From positions 1 through 64,000 of the forward strand of contig CAJTVY010000004.1 in NCBI GenBank assembly GCA_910579925.1: DNA of 64,000 nt, given 5' to 3'. Below the pieces are notes generated by a model. It did not search any database. It had not been told where the DNA came from and saw nothing but the letters and a program-made list of their open reading frames with translations. Below, piece by piece: positions 16,200 through 25,739 of this stretch (its first letter is position 1; every line of letters begins with the position of its first letter). Source of the DNA: an uncultured Dorea sp. (lineage in GTDB: Bacteria; Bacillota; Clostridia; Lachnospirales; Lachnospiraceae). A program made the position numbers and the translations under genes.

Positions 16200-17096
16200 A
16201 TGAAAGGAATTATATTAGCAGGAGGTTCTGGCACGCGGCTCTACCCACTGACCATGGTGACATCTAAACAGTTGCTGCCTATTTACGACAAACCGATGAT
16301 CTACTATCCCATGTCTGTGCTGATGAATGCGGGGATCCGGGAGATTCTGATCATCTCTACCCCCCAGGATACGCCAAGATTCCAGGAACTCTTAGGGGAC
16401 GGACATCAGTTCGGAGTCCATCTGTCTTATGCGGTTCAGCCAAGCCCGGACGGACTTGCCCAGGCGTTTATTATCGGGGCAGATTTTATTGGGGATGATA
16501 CGGTTGCCATGGTACTTGGGGACAATATCTTTGCAGGCCATGGGTTGAAGAAGCGGCTGAAGGCGGCGGTGAAGAATGCAGAGTCTGGAAAGGGAGCCAC
16601 AGTATTCGGATATTATGTAGATGATCCGGAACGTTTCGGTATTGTGGAATTTAACCATGAAGGGAAAGCCGTTTCCATAGAGGAGAAACCGGAAAAACCG
16701 AAGAGTAATTACTGTGTGACTGGTCTGTATTTTTACGATAACAAAGTAGTGGAGTATGCAAAGAATCTGAAACCCAGCGCCCGGGGGGAACTGGAGATTA
16801 CGGATCTGAACAGAGTATATCTGGAGGCGGAGAAACTGAACGTGGAGCTCCTGGGACAGGGATTCACATGGCTTGATACCGGAACCCATGAAAGCCTGGT
16901 GGATGCGACGAACTTTGTGAAGACCGTAGAATCCCATCAGCACCGTAAGATTGGATGCCTGGAAGAAATTGCATATCTGAATGGATGGATTACAGAGGAG
17001 AATGTACTGGAAGTGTATGAAATCTTGAAAAAGAATCAATATGGGCAGTATCTGAAAGATGTGCTGGACGGAAAGTTCCAGGATGGGTTGTATTAA
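16200..17096 (+). CDS. rmlA: Glucose-1-phosphate thymidylyltransferase
   Basis: 298 residues, the normal length. It makes dTDP-glucose from dTTP and glucose-1-phosphate, the first step to dTDP-L-rhamnose. The nucleotide-binding loop is LAGGSGTRLYPLT (6-18), followed by SKQLLPIYDKPMIYYP. VLGDNIF holds the metal-binding Asp, and EEKP and GFTWLDTGTHESL mark the sugar site. AAGAAGGAGG lies 5-6 bases before the ATG. It is the first of four consecutive genes in the order rmlA-rmlB-rmlD-rmlC, so the cell can make dTDP-rhamnose for the surface polysaccharide genes that follow. Confidence 0.95.
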   Translation: MKGIILAGGSGTRLYPLTMVTSKQLLPIYDKPMIYYPMSVLMNAGIREILIISTPQDTPRFQELLGDGHQFGVHLSYAVQPSPDGLAQAFIIGADFIGDDTVAMVLGDNIFAGHGLKKRLKAAVKNAESGKGATVFGYYVDDPERFGIVEFNHEGKAVSIEEKPEKPKSNYCVTGLYFYDNKVVEYAKNLKPSARGELEITDLNRVYLEAEKLNVELLGQGFTWLDTGTHESLVDATNFVKTVESHQHRKIGCLEEIAYLNGWITEENVLEVYEILKKNQYGQYLKDVLDGKFQDGLY

Positions 17097-17136
17097 TTAG
17101 TGAAGGATATCAGATTTGAAAGTGAGGAGAATGAAT

Positions 17137-18156
17137 ATGAATATCATTGTAACAGGTGGAGCCGGATTTATTGGAAGTAACTTTATTTTTCACATGCTGG
17201 ACAAGTATCCTGATTACAGGATCATCTGTCTGGACTGTCTGACCTATGCGGGGAATCTGTCTACCCTGGAACCGGTAATGAACCGGCCGAACTTCCGGTT
17301 TGTGAAGGAAAGTATTACAGACAGGGAAGCCGTATACCGTCTGTTTGAAGAAGAACACCCGGATATGGTGGTGAATTTTGCAGCAGAGAGTCATGTAGAC
17401 CGTTCCATTGAGGAGCCGGAAGTATTTCTGGATACCAACATCAAGGGAACGGCCGTACTGATGGACGCCTGCCGGAAATACGGGATTACCCGTTATCACC
17501 AGGTATCCACCGACGAGGTATACGGGGATCTGCCTTTAGACCGCCCGGATCTGTTTTTCACGGAAGAAACGCCGATTCATACCAGCAGCCCTTATAGTTC
17601 CTCTAAGGCGGCAGCCGATCTGCTGGTGCTTGCGTATTACAGGACATACGGCCTTCCGGTTACGATCAGCAGATGTTCGAATAACTATGGACCGTACCAT
17701 TTCCCGGAGAAGCTGATTCCTCTGATGATTGCCAATGCTTTGAACGACAAGCCTCTTCCGGTATATGGAAAGGGAGAAAATGTACGTGACTGGCTCTATG
17801 TCGAGGATCATTGTAAAGCCATTGATCTGATTATTCACAAGGGACGTGTAGGGGAAGTTTATAATATCGGCGGCCACAATGAGATGAAGAATATTGATAT
17901 TGTGAAGATCATCTGTAAGGAACTGGGGAAACCGGAGAGTCTGATTACCTATGTAACGGACCGTAAAGGCCACGATATGCGTTATGCCATTGATCCTACA
18001 AAGATTCATGGCGAACTGGGATGGCTGCCGGAGACAAAGTTTGCCGACGGTATTAAGAAGACAATCCAGTGGTATCTGGATCATAAGGATTGGTGGGAGA
18101 CGATCATTTCCGGAGAATATCAGAATTATTATGAGAAAATGTATGCGAATCGTTAG
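17137..18156 (+). CDS. rmlB: dTDP-glucose 4,6-dehydratase
   Basis: Second enzyme of dTDP-L-rhamnose synthesis; it removes water from dTDP-glucose using bound NAD+. From the ATG at 17137 (GAGGAG at 17124-17129) it is 339 residues; upstream ATG 17131 and TTG 17116 are less well placed. Rossmann motif NIIVTGGAGFIGSNF opens the protein. The catalytic set is STDEVYGDL with YSSSKAAADL (the Y-x3-K pair), and RCSNNYGPYHFPEKLIPL is the substrate loop typical of RmlB. FAAESHVDRSI is also diagnostic. It lies 40 bases after rmlA and 11 before rmlD. Confidence 0.95.
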   Translation: MNIIVTGGAGFIGSNFIFHMLDKYPDYRIICLDCLTYAGNLSTLEPVMNRPNFRFVKESITDREAVYRLFEEEHPDMVVNFAAESHVDRSIEEPEVFLDTNIKGTAVLMDACRKYGITRYHQVSTDEVYGDLPLDRPDLFFTEETPIHTSSPYSSSKAAADLLVLAYYRTYGLPVTISRCSNNYGPYHFPEKLIPLMIANALNDKPLPVYGKGENVRDWLYVEDHCKAIDLIIHKGRVGEVYNIGGHNEMKNIDIVKIICKELGKPESLITYVTDRKGHDMRYAIDPTKIHGELGWLPETKFADGIKKTIQWYLDHKDWWETIISGEYQNYYEKMYANR

Positions 18157-18167
18157 GAGGAAACCGT

Positions 18168-19109
18168 ATGAAAGTATTTGTAACCGGTGTGGCAGGACAG
18201 TTAGGCCATGATGTAATGAATGAACTGTATCAGAGGGGATACGAAGGAATCGGCAGTGATATTGCAGAGAAGTATAGTGGAGTGGAAGACGGCTCACCGG
18301 TTACTTCTATGCCTTATGTTCAGATGGATATTACGGATGCCAGGGCTGTTGAGGAAAAGATTGGGGCGACGGCTCCCGACGTGGTGGTACACTGTGCGGC
18401 ATGGACGGCTGTGGATCTGGCAGAGGATGAGGACAAGGTGGAAAAGGTACGTTTGATTAACGCCACAGGTACAGAGTATATTGCAAAGGCATGTCAGAAA
18501 GCAGACTGTAAACTGGTCTATCTCAGTACGGATTATGTATTTGACGGACAGGGAACCGAACCCTGGAAGCCGGACTGTAAGGATTATAAGCCGTTAAATG
18601 TCTATGGAGTGACGAAGCTGGAAGGAGAGCTGGCGGTATCTGAGCGTCTTTCCAAATACTTCATTGTGAGGATTGCCTGGGTCTTCGGCAAGAACGGAAA
18701 GAATTTTATTAAGACCATGCTAAATGTAGGGAAGAACCATGACAGAATCACCGTGGTCAATGACCAGATCGGTACGCCTACCTACACGTTTGACCTGGCA
18801 AGACTGCTGGTAGATATGATTGAAACGGACAAGTACGGCTACTATCATGTGACAAATGAAGGCGGATATATCAGCTGGTATGATTTTACAAAGGAGATCT
18901 TTCGCCAGGCCGTGGAACTTGGACATTCGGAATATTCCAGCGAGCGGTTAAGCGTTGTTCCCGTAACCACAGAAGAGTACGGGATTTCCAAGGCTGTAAG
19001 ACCCTTTAACAGCCGGCTGGATAAGAGCAAGCTTACGGAGAATGGATTCACGCCGCTGCCAACCTGGCAGGATGCACTGGCAAGATATCTGAAAGAACTT
19101 GAATTCTAG
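18168..19109 (+). CDS. rmlD: dTDP-4-dehydrorhamnose reductase
   Basis: 313 residues, an extended short-chain reductase that uses NADPH for the last step to dTDP-L-rhamnose. MKVFVTGVAGQLGHDV is the cofactor loop, STDYVFDGQG and YGVTKLEGE carry the catalytic Thr/Tyr/Lys, and RIAWVFGKNGKNFIKTML is a family signature. The ATG has an AGGAGG site overlapping the rmlB stop. The gene is slightly longer than the usual 280-300 residues because of insertions near SDIAEKYSGVEDGS. Confidence 0.94.
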   Translation: MKVFVTGVAGQLGHDVMNELYQRGYEGIGSDIAEKYSGVEDGSPVTSMPYVQMDITDARAVEEKIGATAPDVVVHCAAWTAVDLAEDEDKVEKVRLINATGTEYIAKACQKADCKLVYLSTDYVFDGQGTEPWKPDCKDYKPLNVYGVTKLEGELAVSERLSKYFIVRIAWVFGKNGKNFIKTMLNVGKNHDRITVVNDQIGTPTYTFDLARLLVDMIETDKYGYYHVTNEGGYISWYDFTKEIFRQAVELGHSEYSSERLSVVPVTTEEYGISKAVRPFNSRLDKSKLTENGFTPLPTWQDALARYLKELEF

Positions 19110-19133
19110 TTGATATACGGAAAGGATAGGACA

Positions 19134-19742
19134 ATGGGACAGATAAAAGTAGAAAAGAATGCAGGAAAAATCCAGGGACTGTGCGTGATCGAACCGGCAG
19201 TTCATGGAGATGCCAGAGGATATTTTATGGAAACCTATAACCAGCGGGATATGGAAGAAGCCGGCCTTACAATGAACTTTGTACAGGATAACCAGTCTTG
19301 TTCTTCAAAAGGAGTCCTGCGTGGGCTGCATTTCCAGAAGGAATTTCCCCAGGGGAAACTGGTGAGGGTGATCAAAGGCTCTGTTTATGACGTGGCAGTT
19401 GACTTAAGAAGCGGCAGCGACACCTTCGGAAAATGGTTCGGGATTGAGCTTACAGAAGAGAACCGGAAACAATTCTACATCCCGCAGGGCTTTGCGCATG
19501 GCTTTCTGGTTCTTAGCGACATTGCTGAGTTCTGCTATAAATGTACGGATTTCTACCATCCCGGAGATGAGGGAGGCATGGCCTGGAATGATCCTGAGAT
19601 TGGAATTCAGTGGCCGAAGCTTAATGGCGTGTATCAAGGCAATGCTTCGGCAGAAGGATATCAGTTGGAGGATGGAACGAAATTGAATCTGAGTGAGAAA
19701 GATCAGTTGTGGGCTGGATTGAAAGATACCTTCCATTTCTAA
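19134..19742 (+). CDS. rmlC: dTDP-4-dehydrorhamnose 3,5-epimerase
   Basis: Cupin enzyme that epimerises C3 and C5 of dTDP-4-keto-6-deoxyglucose. From the ATG at 19134 (GGATAGG upstream) it is 202 residues. The family core is present: PAVHGDARGYFMETY, VQDNQSCSSKGVLRGLHFQ (with the catalytic His), GSVYDVAVDLR, YIPQGFAHGFLVLS and FCYKCTDFYHPGDEGG. A C-terminal extension of about 15 residues ends in GLKDTFHF. It follows rmlD by 24 bases and closes the dTDP-rhamnose operon. A hairpin directly after the stop serves the opposite strand better than this one. Confidence 0.95.
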   Translation: MGQIKVEKNAGKIQGLCVIEPAVHGDARGYFMETYNQRDMEEAGLTMNFVQDNQSCSSKGVLRGLHFQKEFPQGKLVRVIKGSVYDVAVDLRSGSDTFGKWFGIELTEENRKQFYIPQGFAHGFLVLSDIAEFCYKCTDFYHPGDEGGMAWNDPEIGIQWPKLNGVYQGNASAEGYQLEDGTKLNLSEKDQLWAGLKDTFHF

Positions 19743-19747
19743 AAAAA

Positions 19748-19789
19748 TTCAGATGTTCAATATCCAGCACAGGGTATTGAACATCTGAA
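19748..19789 (-). terminator. Strong intrinsic terminator of GT2 gene
   Basis: TTCAGATGTTCAATA (19748-19762) pairs with TATTGAACATCTGAA (19775-19789); three more pairs give an 18-pair stem with a 6-base loop. On the minus strand it is followed by TTTTTTT, so it ends the glycosyltransferase transcript. Confidence 0.85.
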
Positions 19790-19799
19790 ACTAATCGGC

Positions 19800-20780
19800 T
19801 TATTTTCCCCAGATCTTCCTTGTAAACCAGTCTTTCGCATAAGAGAAGGTATACTGTATCAGATCTTTTTCAATCCGCATATAATGACGCAGACGCATCA
19901 TTCGAAACGGAACCTTTCTCAGAGTTTTTCTGGTTCTCAATCCCTCTAAGATCCCGTCCTTATAATCCTTTCCAAATCCGATCCTTATAAAAAATGCATA
20001 TTTTAGAACATATCCCGCAAAAAGGGGAAGAAAATTCACCATTAACTGCAATAAGGGCATATTTTTATAATTCAGATAAATGTTATTTCTGGCGGACAAT
20101 CTGACTTTGAAGGAATTATACTTCGAACCGCTTGTCCCGCTTCCCACATGGTATACCAGCGCCGTCGGACAGTACAGGTTCCGATATCCGAAGATTCTGG
20201 CGCGGTATCCCACGTCAATATCCTCAAGATAGGCAAAATGCTTTTCATCAAACAACCCGATTTTCTCAAATACCTGGCGGCGGTAGATGGCGGCTCCGGC
20301 ACAGGCGCTGAACACTTCATCTGTTTCCGTATAATTGGAGACAGGGCGTCCCACTCCGCGGCATACGCCCCACCCGGTCAGCGTATAGAGATCCCCGGCG
20401 CTGTCAATCAGTTGCGGATGATACATCTGGATCATCTTGCTGCTGACGGAAAAGATTCGGGGAGATTTCTCAATGGTACGGACCATCTCTTCTATATAAT
20501 AAGGATCTGTAGTCGTGTCGTTATTCAGAAGGATGACATAGGGGGTGGTGGAGCGCCGGATTCCCACATTCACTGCTTTACTGAAACCATAGTTCTTCTT
20601 CAGGGCAATGACCTCAATCTCAGGGTAATGTTCCTTTACATATTCCACACTTCCATCCGTAGAAGCGTTATCCACTACCAGGATCTGATAATCCTTATAA
20701 GTCTGCTTTTTCAAGGAGGCAAGACAAGGCTCCATGAAGTGGCATCCATTATAATTAGGGATAATTATCGTAACTTTCAT
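19800..20780 (-). CDS. Glycosyltransferase family 2 (rhamnosyltransferase-like)
   Basis: 326 residues, GT-A fold. TIIIPNYNGCHFMEPCLASL opens the domain, followed by LVVDNASTDGSVEYV. The metal/nucleotide site is VILLNNDTTTDPYYI, and FDEKHFAYLEDIDVGYRARI carries the E-D catalytic region. The C-terminal 80 residues are basic and amphipathic, suggesting membrane association. Proteins of this type add rhamnose or related sugars to lipid-linked precursors. The gene faces the rml operon and diverges from the sugar-phosphate transferase gene, so it is the only minus-strand gene of the polysaccharide locus. The exact donor is unknown, but dTDP-rhamnose from the adjacent rml genes is likely. Confidence 0.85.
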   Translation of the reverse strand: MKVTIIIPNYNGCHFMEPCLASLKKQTYKDYQILVVDNASTDGSVEYVKEHYPEIEVIALKKNYGFSKAVNVGIRRSTTPYVILLNNDTTTDPYYIEEMVRTIEKSPRIFSVSSKMIQMYHPQLIDSAGDLYTLTGWGVCRGVGRPVSNYTETDEVFSACAGAAIYRRQVFEKIGLFDEKHFAYLEDIDVGYRARIFGYRNLYCPTALVYHVGSGTSGSKYNSFKVRLSARNNIYLNYKNMPLLQLMVNFLPLFAGYVLKYAFFIRIGFGKDYKDGILEGLRTRKTLRKVPFRMMRLRHYMRIEKDLIQYTFSYAKDWFTRKIWGK

Positions 20781-20902
20781 ATCTATAAATCCGCCTTTCC
20801 TGGAATGAAAAGTATCTTTTCATGCGGATACATTATAGCAGAGTTTTGTGAAATATGCCATAAATATTAATGAATTGTTAAGAAAAACTGCATATTGACG
20901 GG

Positions 20903-20931
20903 TTGTCGATCTGGGCATTTTATTGTATGAT
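20903..20931 (+). promoter_or_regulatory. Promoter of polysaccharide operon
   Basis: TTGTCG (20903-20908) and TATGAT (20926-20931) have a 17-base spacer, about 28 bases before the GTG of the sugar-phosphate transferase gene. A second -35-like TTGACG is at 20895. Confidence 0.5.
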
Positions 20932-20958
20932 AAGATATGATTTAGGTGGTGGATACAA

Positions 20959-22362
20959 GTGATTAAGAATAATCAGAAATTACTGAATACATTTCATGTG
21001 GCCCTGGATGCGCTTGCCATAATCTTTTCCTATGTGGCGGCATGGCATATCCGGTTTCGCAGCGGAATCTTTGAGGTGGCTCCATGGTATCTGTCTTTAC
21101 AGGAATACATGAGAGTCCTCATTTTTCTGGTACCCGAATATCTGCTTCTCTATTATATCTTCCAGCTGTATACACCCAAACGGGTGCAGGGCAGGAGGCT
21201 TGAGGCATGGCGGATTATACAGGCGAACGTCATCGGCATTATGGTATTTATCCTGGTACTGTATCTGGCAAGAGAGCCGGATTTTTCCAGAAACATGATG
21301 TTTATATTTTTCTGTATTAATGTGTTTGTGGAGATCGTGGGAAGGAATATTCTTCGGGAAGAGCTTCGGAACATCCGCAAAAAAGGGTACAATCAGAAAC
21401 ACATCCTGCTGGTTGGATACAGCAGGGCGGCGGAGCAGTATGTGGACCGGATCAAGGCGAATCCAGAGTGGGGATATATTGTCAGAGGAATCCTTGCGGA
21501 TAATAAGCCGAGAGGAACCGAATACCGGGGGATAAAAGTGCTTGGAAGGACAGAGAATCTGACCATCGTGCTTCCGGAAAACAAGCTGGATGAGATTGTC
21601 ATAACTCTGGGTCTTGCGGAATATCATAAGCTGGAGCATATTGTGGGGATGTGTGAGAAATCGGGGGTACACACAAAGTTTATCCCGGACTACAATAATA
21701 TTATCCCTACGAAGCCCTATACCGAGGATCTGCTGGGGCTGCCCGTGGTGAATATCCGCCATGTGCCTCTGAGTAATGCATTGAACGCTCTGTTGAAGAG
21801 AGGGGTGGATCTGTTTGGCGCTGTTACGGCGCTTATCATTTTTTCTCCCATCATGGCGCTGACGGCAGTGATTATTAAGCTGACCTCTCCTGGACCGCTG
21901 ATTTTCAGACAGGAACGGATCGGCTTTCAGAACAGGCCGTTTATGATGTATAAATTCCGTTCTATGGTGGTGCAGGATGAGAAGAAAGAAAGAGGGGGAT
22001 GGACGACGAAGGATGACCCGAGGGTGACAGGCTTCGGCAGATTTATACGAAGGACGAGTATTGACGAGCTTCCGCAGCTCTTTAACGTACTAAGAGGGAA
22101 TATGAGTCTTGTGGGCCCAAGGCCTGAGAGACCCCAGTTTGTAGAAAAGTTCAGTGAAGAGATTCCGAGATACAGGGTGAAGCATCAGGTTCGTCCCGGA
22201 CTTACGGGATGGGCTCAGGTGAATGGTTATCGGGGGGATACTTCCATTCGCAGGCGGATTGAGTTTGACCTGTATTATATCGAAAACTGGACTCTGGGGT
22301 TTGATTTTAAGATTATATTTCTGACATTTTTTAAAGGCTTTGTGAGTAAGAACGCATATTAG
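20959..22362 (+). CDS. Undecaprenyl-phosphate sugar-1-phosphate transferase (WcaJ/CpsE type)
   Basis: 467 residues; GTG start with AGGTGGTGG upstream. Four or five N-terminal helices (about 10-130) are followed by a Rossmann-like domain (KHILLVGYSRAAEQYVDRI, about 145-260). After another membrane segment (GVDLFGAVTALIIFSPI) comes the catalytic bacterial sugar transferase domain: SPGPLIFRQERIGFQNRPFMMYKFRSM, TGFGRFIRRTSIDELPQLFNVLRGNMSLVGPRPERP and RPGLTGWAQVNGYR. It attaches the first sugar phosphate, often glucose or galactose, to undecaprenyl phosphate and so starts repeat-unit assembly. It heads the operon with LCP, polymerase and GT2 genes. Confidence 0.92.
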   Translation: MIKNNQKLLNTFHVALDALAIIFSYVAAWHIRFRSGIFEVAPWYLSLQEYMRVLIFLVPEYLLLYYIFQLYTPKRVQGRRLEAWRIIQANVIGIMVFILVLYLAREPDFSRNMMFIFFCINVFVEIVGRNILREELRNIRKKGYNQKHILLVGYSRAAEQYVDRIKANPEWGYIVRGILADNKPRGTEYRGIKVLGRTENLTIVLPENKLDEIVITLGLAEYHKLEHIVGMCEKSGVHTKFIPDYNNIIPTKPYTEDLLGLPVVNIRHVPLSNALNALLKRGVDLFGAVTALIIFSPIMALTAVIIKLTSPGPLIFRQERIGFQNRPFMMYKFRSMVVQDEKKERGGWTTKDDPRVTGFGRFIRRTSIDELPQLFNVLRGNMSLVGPRPERPQFVEKFSEEIPRYRVKHQVRPGLTGWAQVNGYRGDTSIRRRIEFDLYYIENWTLGFDFKIIFLTFFKGFVSKNAY

Positions 22363-22381
22363 CCTGTAGGGGAGAAATGGT

Positions 22382-23527
22382 ATGAATAAGAAAAGAAACA
22401 TGGAAAATAAGAGGAATATGGAGAGAAGGAGAGGTGAAAAAAGGAGAGTATCCCCAAAGGAGAAACAGAAGAAAAAGCGCAGAAGACGCCGAAAAAGAAT
22501 CGTGCTTGTGTGTGTGGAACTCCTTGTGCTTGCAGGACTGTGTATTGCCGGATATGGAATGCTGAAGCTTGGAAAACTGAACATCAACATACTGGATCAG
22601 GATAAGCTGGAGGTCTATAAAGATACCGGACCTTATACGAATATCGCCTGTTTTGGCCTGGATTCCAGGAACGGGGAGCTAGAAGGCGGGGTCCAGAGTG
22701 ATTCTATTATTATCGCAAGTATTAATAACGAGACGAATGATGTGAAGCTGATTTCCGTATACCGGGACACATTACTGCAGCAGGAGGACGGCACTTATGC
22801 CAAGGCCAACGCCGCATACAATCGAGGCGGCCCGGAGGCCGCAATCAGTCTGCTGAACCGTAATTTTGACCTGGATATCCGTAATTATGTGAGTGTAAAT
22901 TTTAACGCTCTGGTGGATGTAATCGATGCTTTGGGGGGACTGGAAATCGAACTGACACAGGAAGAGGCTTTTTATACCAACGGATATGCGGCGGAGACTT
23001 CCCGTGTAGTAGGGCAGGAGATGGTCAATATTAACGAGGTGGCGGGAACGCAGCTTCTGGACGGAGTTCATGCTGTCAGTTATGCAAGAATCCGCTATAC
23101 GAAAGGAAATGATTTCAAGAGGACAGAACGGCAGAGGGAGGTGCTTAAGAAAACGGCTGAAAAAGCAAAAGAGGCGGATCTGATGACGCTGAATAAGATT
23201 GTAGACAAGGTGTTTCCGCAGATATCTACCAGTCTGTCTCTTACGGACATGCTTGGGTTTGCGGCCAATATTATGGATTATAATATTGCAGAAACGACAG
23301 GTTTTCCCTATGCTCTGACAACAAGCGAGGAAGTCCGGGATCATTCCGGGTCTTATGTGGTGCCGATTGATTTTGTGGGCAATGTGTCTAAGCTTCATCA
23401 GAATATTTTTGCGGAGGACTGGTACGAACCGTCGAGCAAGGTTCGTCAGATACATGACGACATTATCTATCTGACCGGCATTACGGAAGATGCAACGGCC
23501 ATGCAGACAGACTTTGAAGGAGAGTAA
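22382..23527 (+). CDS. LytR-CpsA-Psr (LCP) family ligase, copy 1
   Basis: 381 residues. A very basic cytoplasmic tail (about 1-40, many Arg/Lys) precedes one membrane helix (IVLVCVELLVLAGLCIAGYG). The extracellular LCP domain (about 75-240) has FGLDSRNGELEGGVQSDSI, SVYRDTLL, KANAAYNRGGPEAAISLL, VSVNFNALVDVIDALGG and LLDGVHAVSYARIRYTKGNDFKRTERQREVL, carrying the Arg and Asp residues that bind the pyrophosphate lipid. LCP proteins transfer finished glycans from undecaprenyl pyrophosphate to peptidoglycan. It is 20 bases after the sugar-phosphate transferase gene. A second LCP gene lies 2.3 kb downstream. Confidence 0.93.
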   Translation: MNKKRNMENKRNMERRRGEKRRVSPKEKQKKKRRRRRKRIVLVCVELLVLAGLCIAGYGMLKLGKLNINILDQDKLEVYKDTGPYTNIACFGLDSRNGELEGGVQSDSIIIASINNETNDVKLISVYRDTLLQQEDGTYAKANAAYNRGGPEAAISLLNRNFDLDIRNYVSVNFNALVDVIDALGGLEIELTQEEAFYTNGYAAETSRVVGQEMVNINEVAGTQLLDGVHAVSYARIRYTKGNDFKRTERQREVLKKTAEKAKEADLMTLNKIVDKVFPQISTSLSLTDMLGFAANIMDYNIAETTGFPYALTTSEEVRDHSGSYVVPIDFVGNVSKLHQNIFAEDWYEPSSKVRQIHDDIIYLTGITEDATAMQTDFEGE

Positions 23528-23528
23528 G

Positions 23529-24788
23529 ATGAGAAGACGGGATGAGATTATAATGGAATATGGCACCTATATGCTGGCATACTTTATGAGTTACATTGCT
23601 TCTCTGGCGCGGCTCCATTATATTTCCGGGATTCTTTTGTTTGCGGAGGCTGTCTATCTGTATCTGCACTGGGTGAGAGAGTCCCAGAATGTGACGGAAC
23701 TTCGGGCGCTTTTTACTCTTGCGTGGGTCGGCGGGCAGGGGATTGCCTGTCTGAGACTCAGCAAACTTCAGACGGACTGGAATTATCTGACATGGATTAG
23801 CTTTTTCCTGGTTTATATTGGCTTTGGCATTGGATACGAATGGGGACGGAAGTATAGTCTGGACGAGAAAAAGGAACCAGGTAAGAATGACAGACAGGCC
23901 GGCCGGCTTTTGTTGTGTATCGTATCGCTGGCGCTGGCTTCGGTCTTAAGTCTGATATTTCAGAAGACCGGGCTGGGGGGAATATCGGGAAGCTGCAGTC
24001 TGATTCCCGCAATTACCGTTTTATATAGAAAGGTAAGCATAAGGAGCGGCCGGAAAGAGAAGGCTGCGCTGGTCCTGGCTAATGTGACCGCAATCGTAAT
24101 ACCGGTTCTGCGTATGTCCAGATTTCACCTTTTTTTCGCTATATGTTTTGCCATGGTTACATATATTATGGTGAACCGCAGGATGCGGATTCGAACCATG
24201 GCGGGAATTGTGCTGGCGCTGCTTCCGGTTTATGTGGCGTTGACGGTGTTCCGTTATTACGATACGATTTATCTGAATAGTGTATTCGAGATGAAATATG
24301 AGAGAATGCCGATCTTCATTACACAGCCATATATCTATGTGGCAAATAATTTTGAGAATTTTAACTGTCTGGTGAATCTGCTTACGAGGCATACCTTTGG
24401 AGTGAGGATGCTGTCTCCTCTTTTTGCGCTGACAGGGCTTAAACGGGTGTTTCCGCAACTGACGGTTCCGGTCGTCTATCAGACGAAGCCGGAACTGACA
24501 ACGCTTACTATGTTCTATGACGCCTATTATGATTATGGCGTCATAGGTGTGTTTTTATTTGCGGCGCTGGTCGGTGTGGCTGCAAAATGGGCGATGAGGA
24601 TTGTGAAAAAAAATAAAAATCCAGTTGCCTATCTATTCTATGGCCAGATTGCAGTGTATCTTGGCCTGGCGTTTTTTACAACCTGGTTCAGTAATCCGAT
24701 CATCTGGTTCTGGCTGATTCTGACAGGAATGATGTATTGGTTTACAGGACATGATAAGAATAAGAAAAGGAATGGAAAACTGGAATGA
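23529..24788 (+). CDS. Wzy-like oligosaccharide repeat-unit polymerase
   Basis: About 419 residues with ten or more membrane helices and little else conserved, as usual for O-antigen/capsule polymerases. The ATG at 23529 is one base past the LCP stop and has GGAG upstream; the frame is also open to 23490 inside the LCP gene. A large outer loop contains RYYDTIYLNSVFEMKYERMP and NFENFNCLVNLLTRHTFGVRMLSP. FYDAYYDYGVIGVFLFAALVG near the C-terminus resembles the conserved region of EpsG/Wzy-type polymerases. It would join lipid-linked repeat units on the outer face. Function is inferred from topology and location. Confidence 0.7.
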   Translation: MRRRDEIIMEYGTYMLAYFMSYIASLARLHYISGILLFAEAVYLYLHWVRESQNVTELRALFTLAWVGGQGIACLRLSKLQTDWNYLTWISFFLVYIGFGIGYEWGRKYSLDEKKEPGKNDRQAGRLLLCIVSLALASVLSLIFQKTGLGGISGSCSLIPAITVLYRKVSIRSGRKEKAALVLANVTAIVIPVLRMSRFHLFFAICFAMVTYIMVNRRMRIRTMAGIVLALLPVYVALTVFRYYDTIYLNSVFEMKYERMPIFITQPYIYVANNFENFNCLVNLLTRHTFGVRMLSPLFALTGLKRVFPQLTVPVVYQTKPELTTLTMFYDAYYDYGVIGVFLFAALVGVAAKWAMRIVKKNKNPVAYLFYGQIAVYLGLAFFTTWFSNPIIWFWLILTGMMYWFTGHDKNKKRNGKLE

Positions 24789-25711
24789 ATGAGAGAAGAT
24801 GCGTAGATGTGGTGATACTGACATATCGGCCGGATGAACGGTTTATGGAAGAATTAAAAAGGCTTGGTAAACAGGATTATCCGATCGGGCAGATTCACGT
24901 GATCAACACAGAGTCCGGCCAGTTTCCCGAAGAAGCAGAGTCTCTGCCAGGGGTATCCGTCACACACATCCTGCCGCAGGAGTTTGATCATGGCGCGACC
25001 CGGGATATGGGATTTGCACTGTCAAAGGCAGAGATCCTTGTGTTTATGACCCAGGATGCCCTGCCTGCCGACAGGAAGCTGATCGGGGAACTGGTTAAGC
25101 CTCTTCTTGCTTCAAAGAGGGTCGGAGTATCTTACGCACGCCAGCTTCCGGAAGAAGGGTGCGATGAGATTGAGCGGTATACCAGGAGATACAATTATCC
25201 GAAGAAAAGCAGAATCAAAGACCAGAGTGATCTTAAGGAGCTGGGAATCAAGACTTTTTTCTGCTCGGATGTATGTGCGGCATATCGTAGGGATATTTAC
25301 CAGAAGATGGGCGGATTTACTAAACGGACAATATTTAATGAAGATATGATTATGGCGGCCCGGATGGTAAAGGCCGGATATCAGGTGGCATATACGGCAG
25401 AGGCAAGAGTATTCCATTCTCATAATTATTCGGGACGTAAGCAGTTTCAGAGAAATTTTGATCTGGCGGTTTCACAGGCAGATCATCCAGAGATTTTTGC
25501 AGGTATCCGTTCTGAGTCAGAGGGGATCCGTCTGGTTATGAACACGGCGGAATATCTGATCAGAAGGAGAAGATGGCATCTGATTCCGGCTCTTCTATAT
25601 AAAAGCGGATGCAAATATCTGGGATACAAGGCTGGGCAGAATTATCGGAAAATGCCGCTGTGGCTGGTTAAAAAATGTTCGGCCAGTGTGGAATATTGGC
25701 AAAAACCGTAG
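24785..25711 (+). CDS. Glycosyltransferase family 2
   Basis: 308 residues, overlapping the polymerase gene by 4 bases (ATGA), so translationally coupled. VDVVILTYRPDERFMEELKR, THILPQEFDHGATRDMGF, EILVFMTQDALPADRKLI (the D-A/D-x-D region) and FNEDMIMAARMVKAGYQV form a GT-A enzyme of the type often annotated as rhamnosyltransferase. The H-G-A-T-R motif is characteristic of this subgroup. The C-terminal part is basic with aromatic residues and may lie on the membrane. It is the last gene of the operon that starts at 20959. Sugar and linkage unknown. Confidence 0.85.
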   Translation: MNERRCVDVVILTYRPDERFMEELKRLGKQDYPIGQIHVINTESGQFPEEAESLPGVSVTHILPQEFDHGATRDMGFALSKAEILVFMTQDALPADRKLIGELVKPLLASKRVGVSYARQLPEEGCDEIERYTRRYNYPKKSRIKDQSDLKELGIKTFFCSDVCAAYRRDIYQKMGGFTKRTIFNEDMIMAARMVKAGYQVAYTAEARVFHSHNYSGRKQFQRNFDLAVSQADHPEIFAGIRSESEGIRLVMNTAEYLIRRRRWHLIPALLYKSGCKYLGYKAGQNYRKMPLWLVKKCSASVEYWQKP

Positions 25712-25739
25712 AAAACCGTAGAAAACCTATATTTTAAGA

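Noticed and set aside
25702..25728. Tandem AAACCGTAGA repeats as a CRISPR start
   Set aside because: Only two short units without spacers and no cas genes anywhere in the window.
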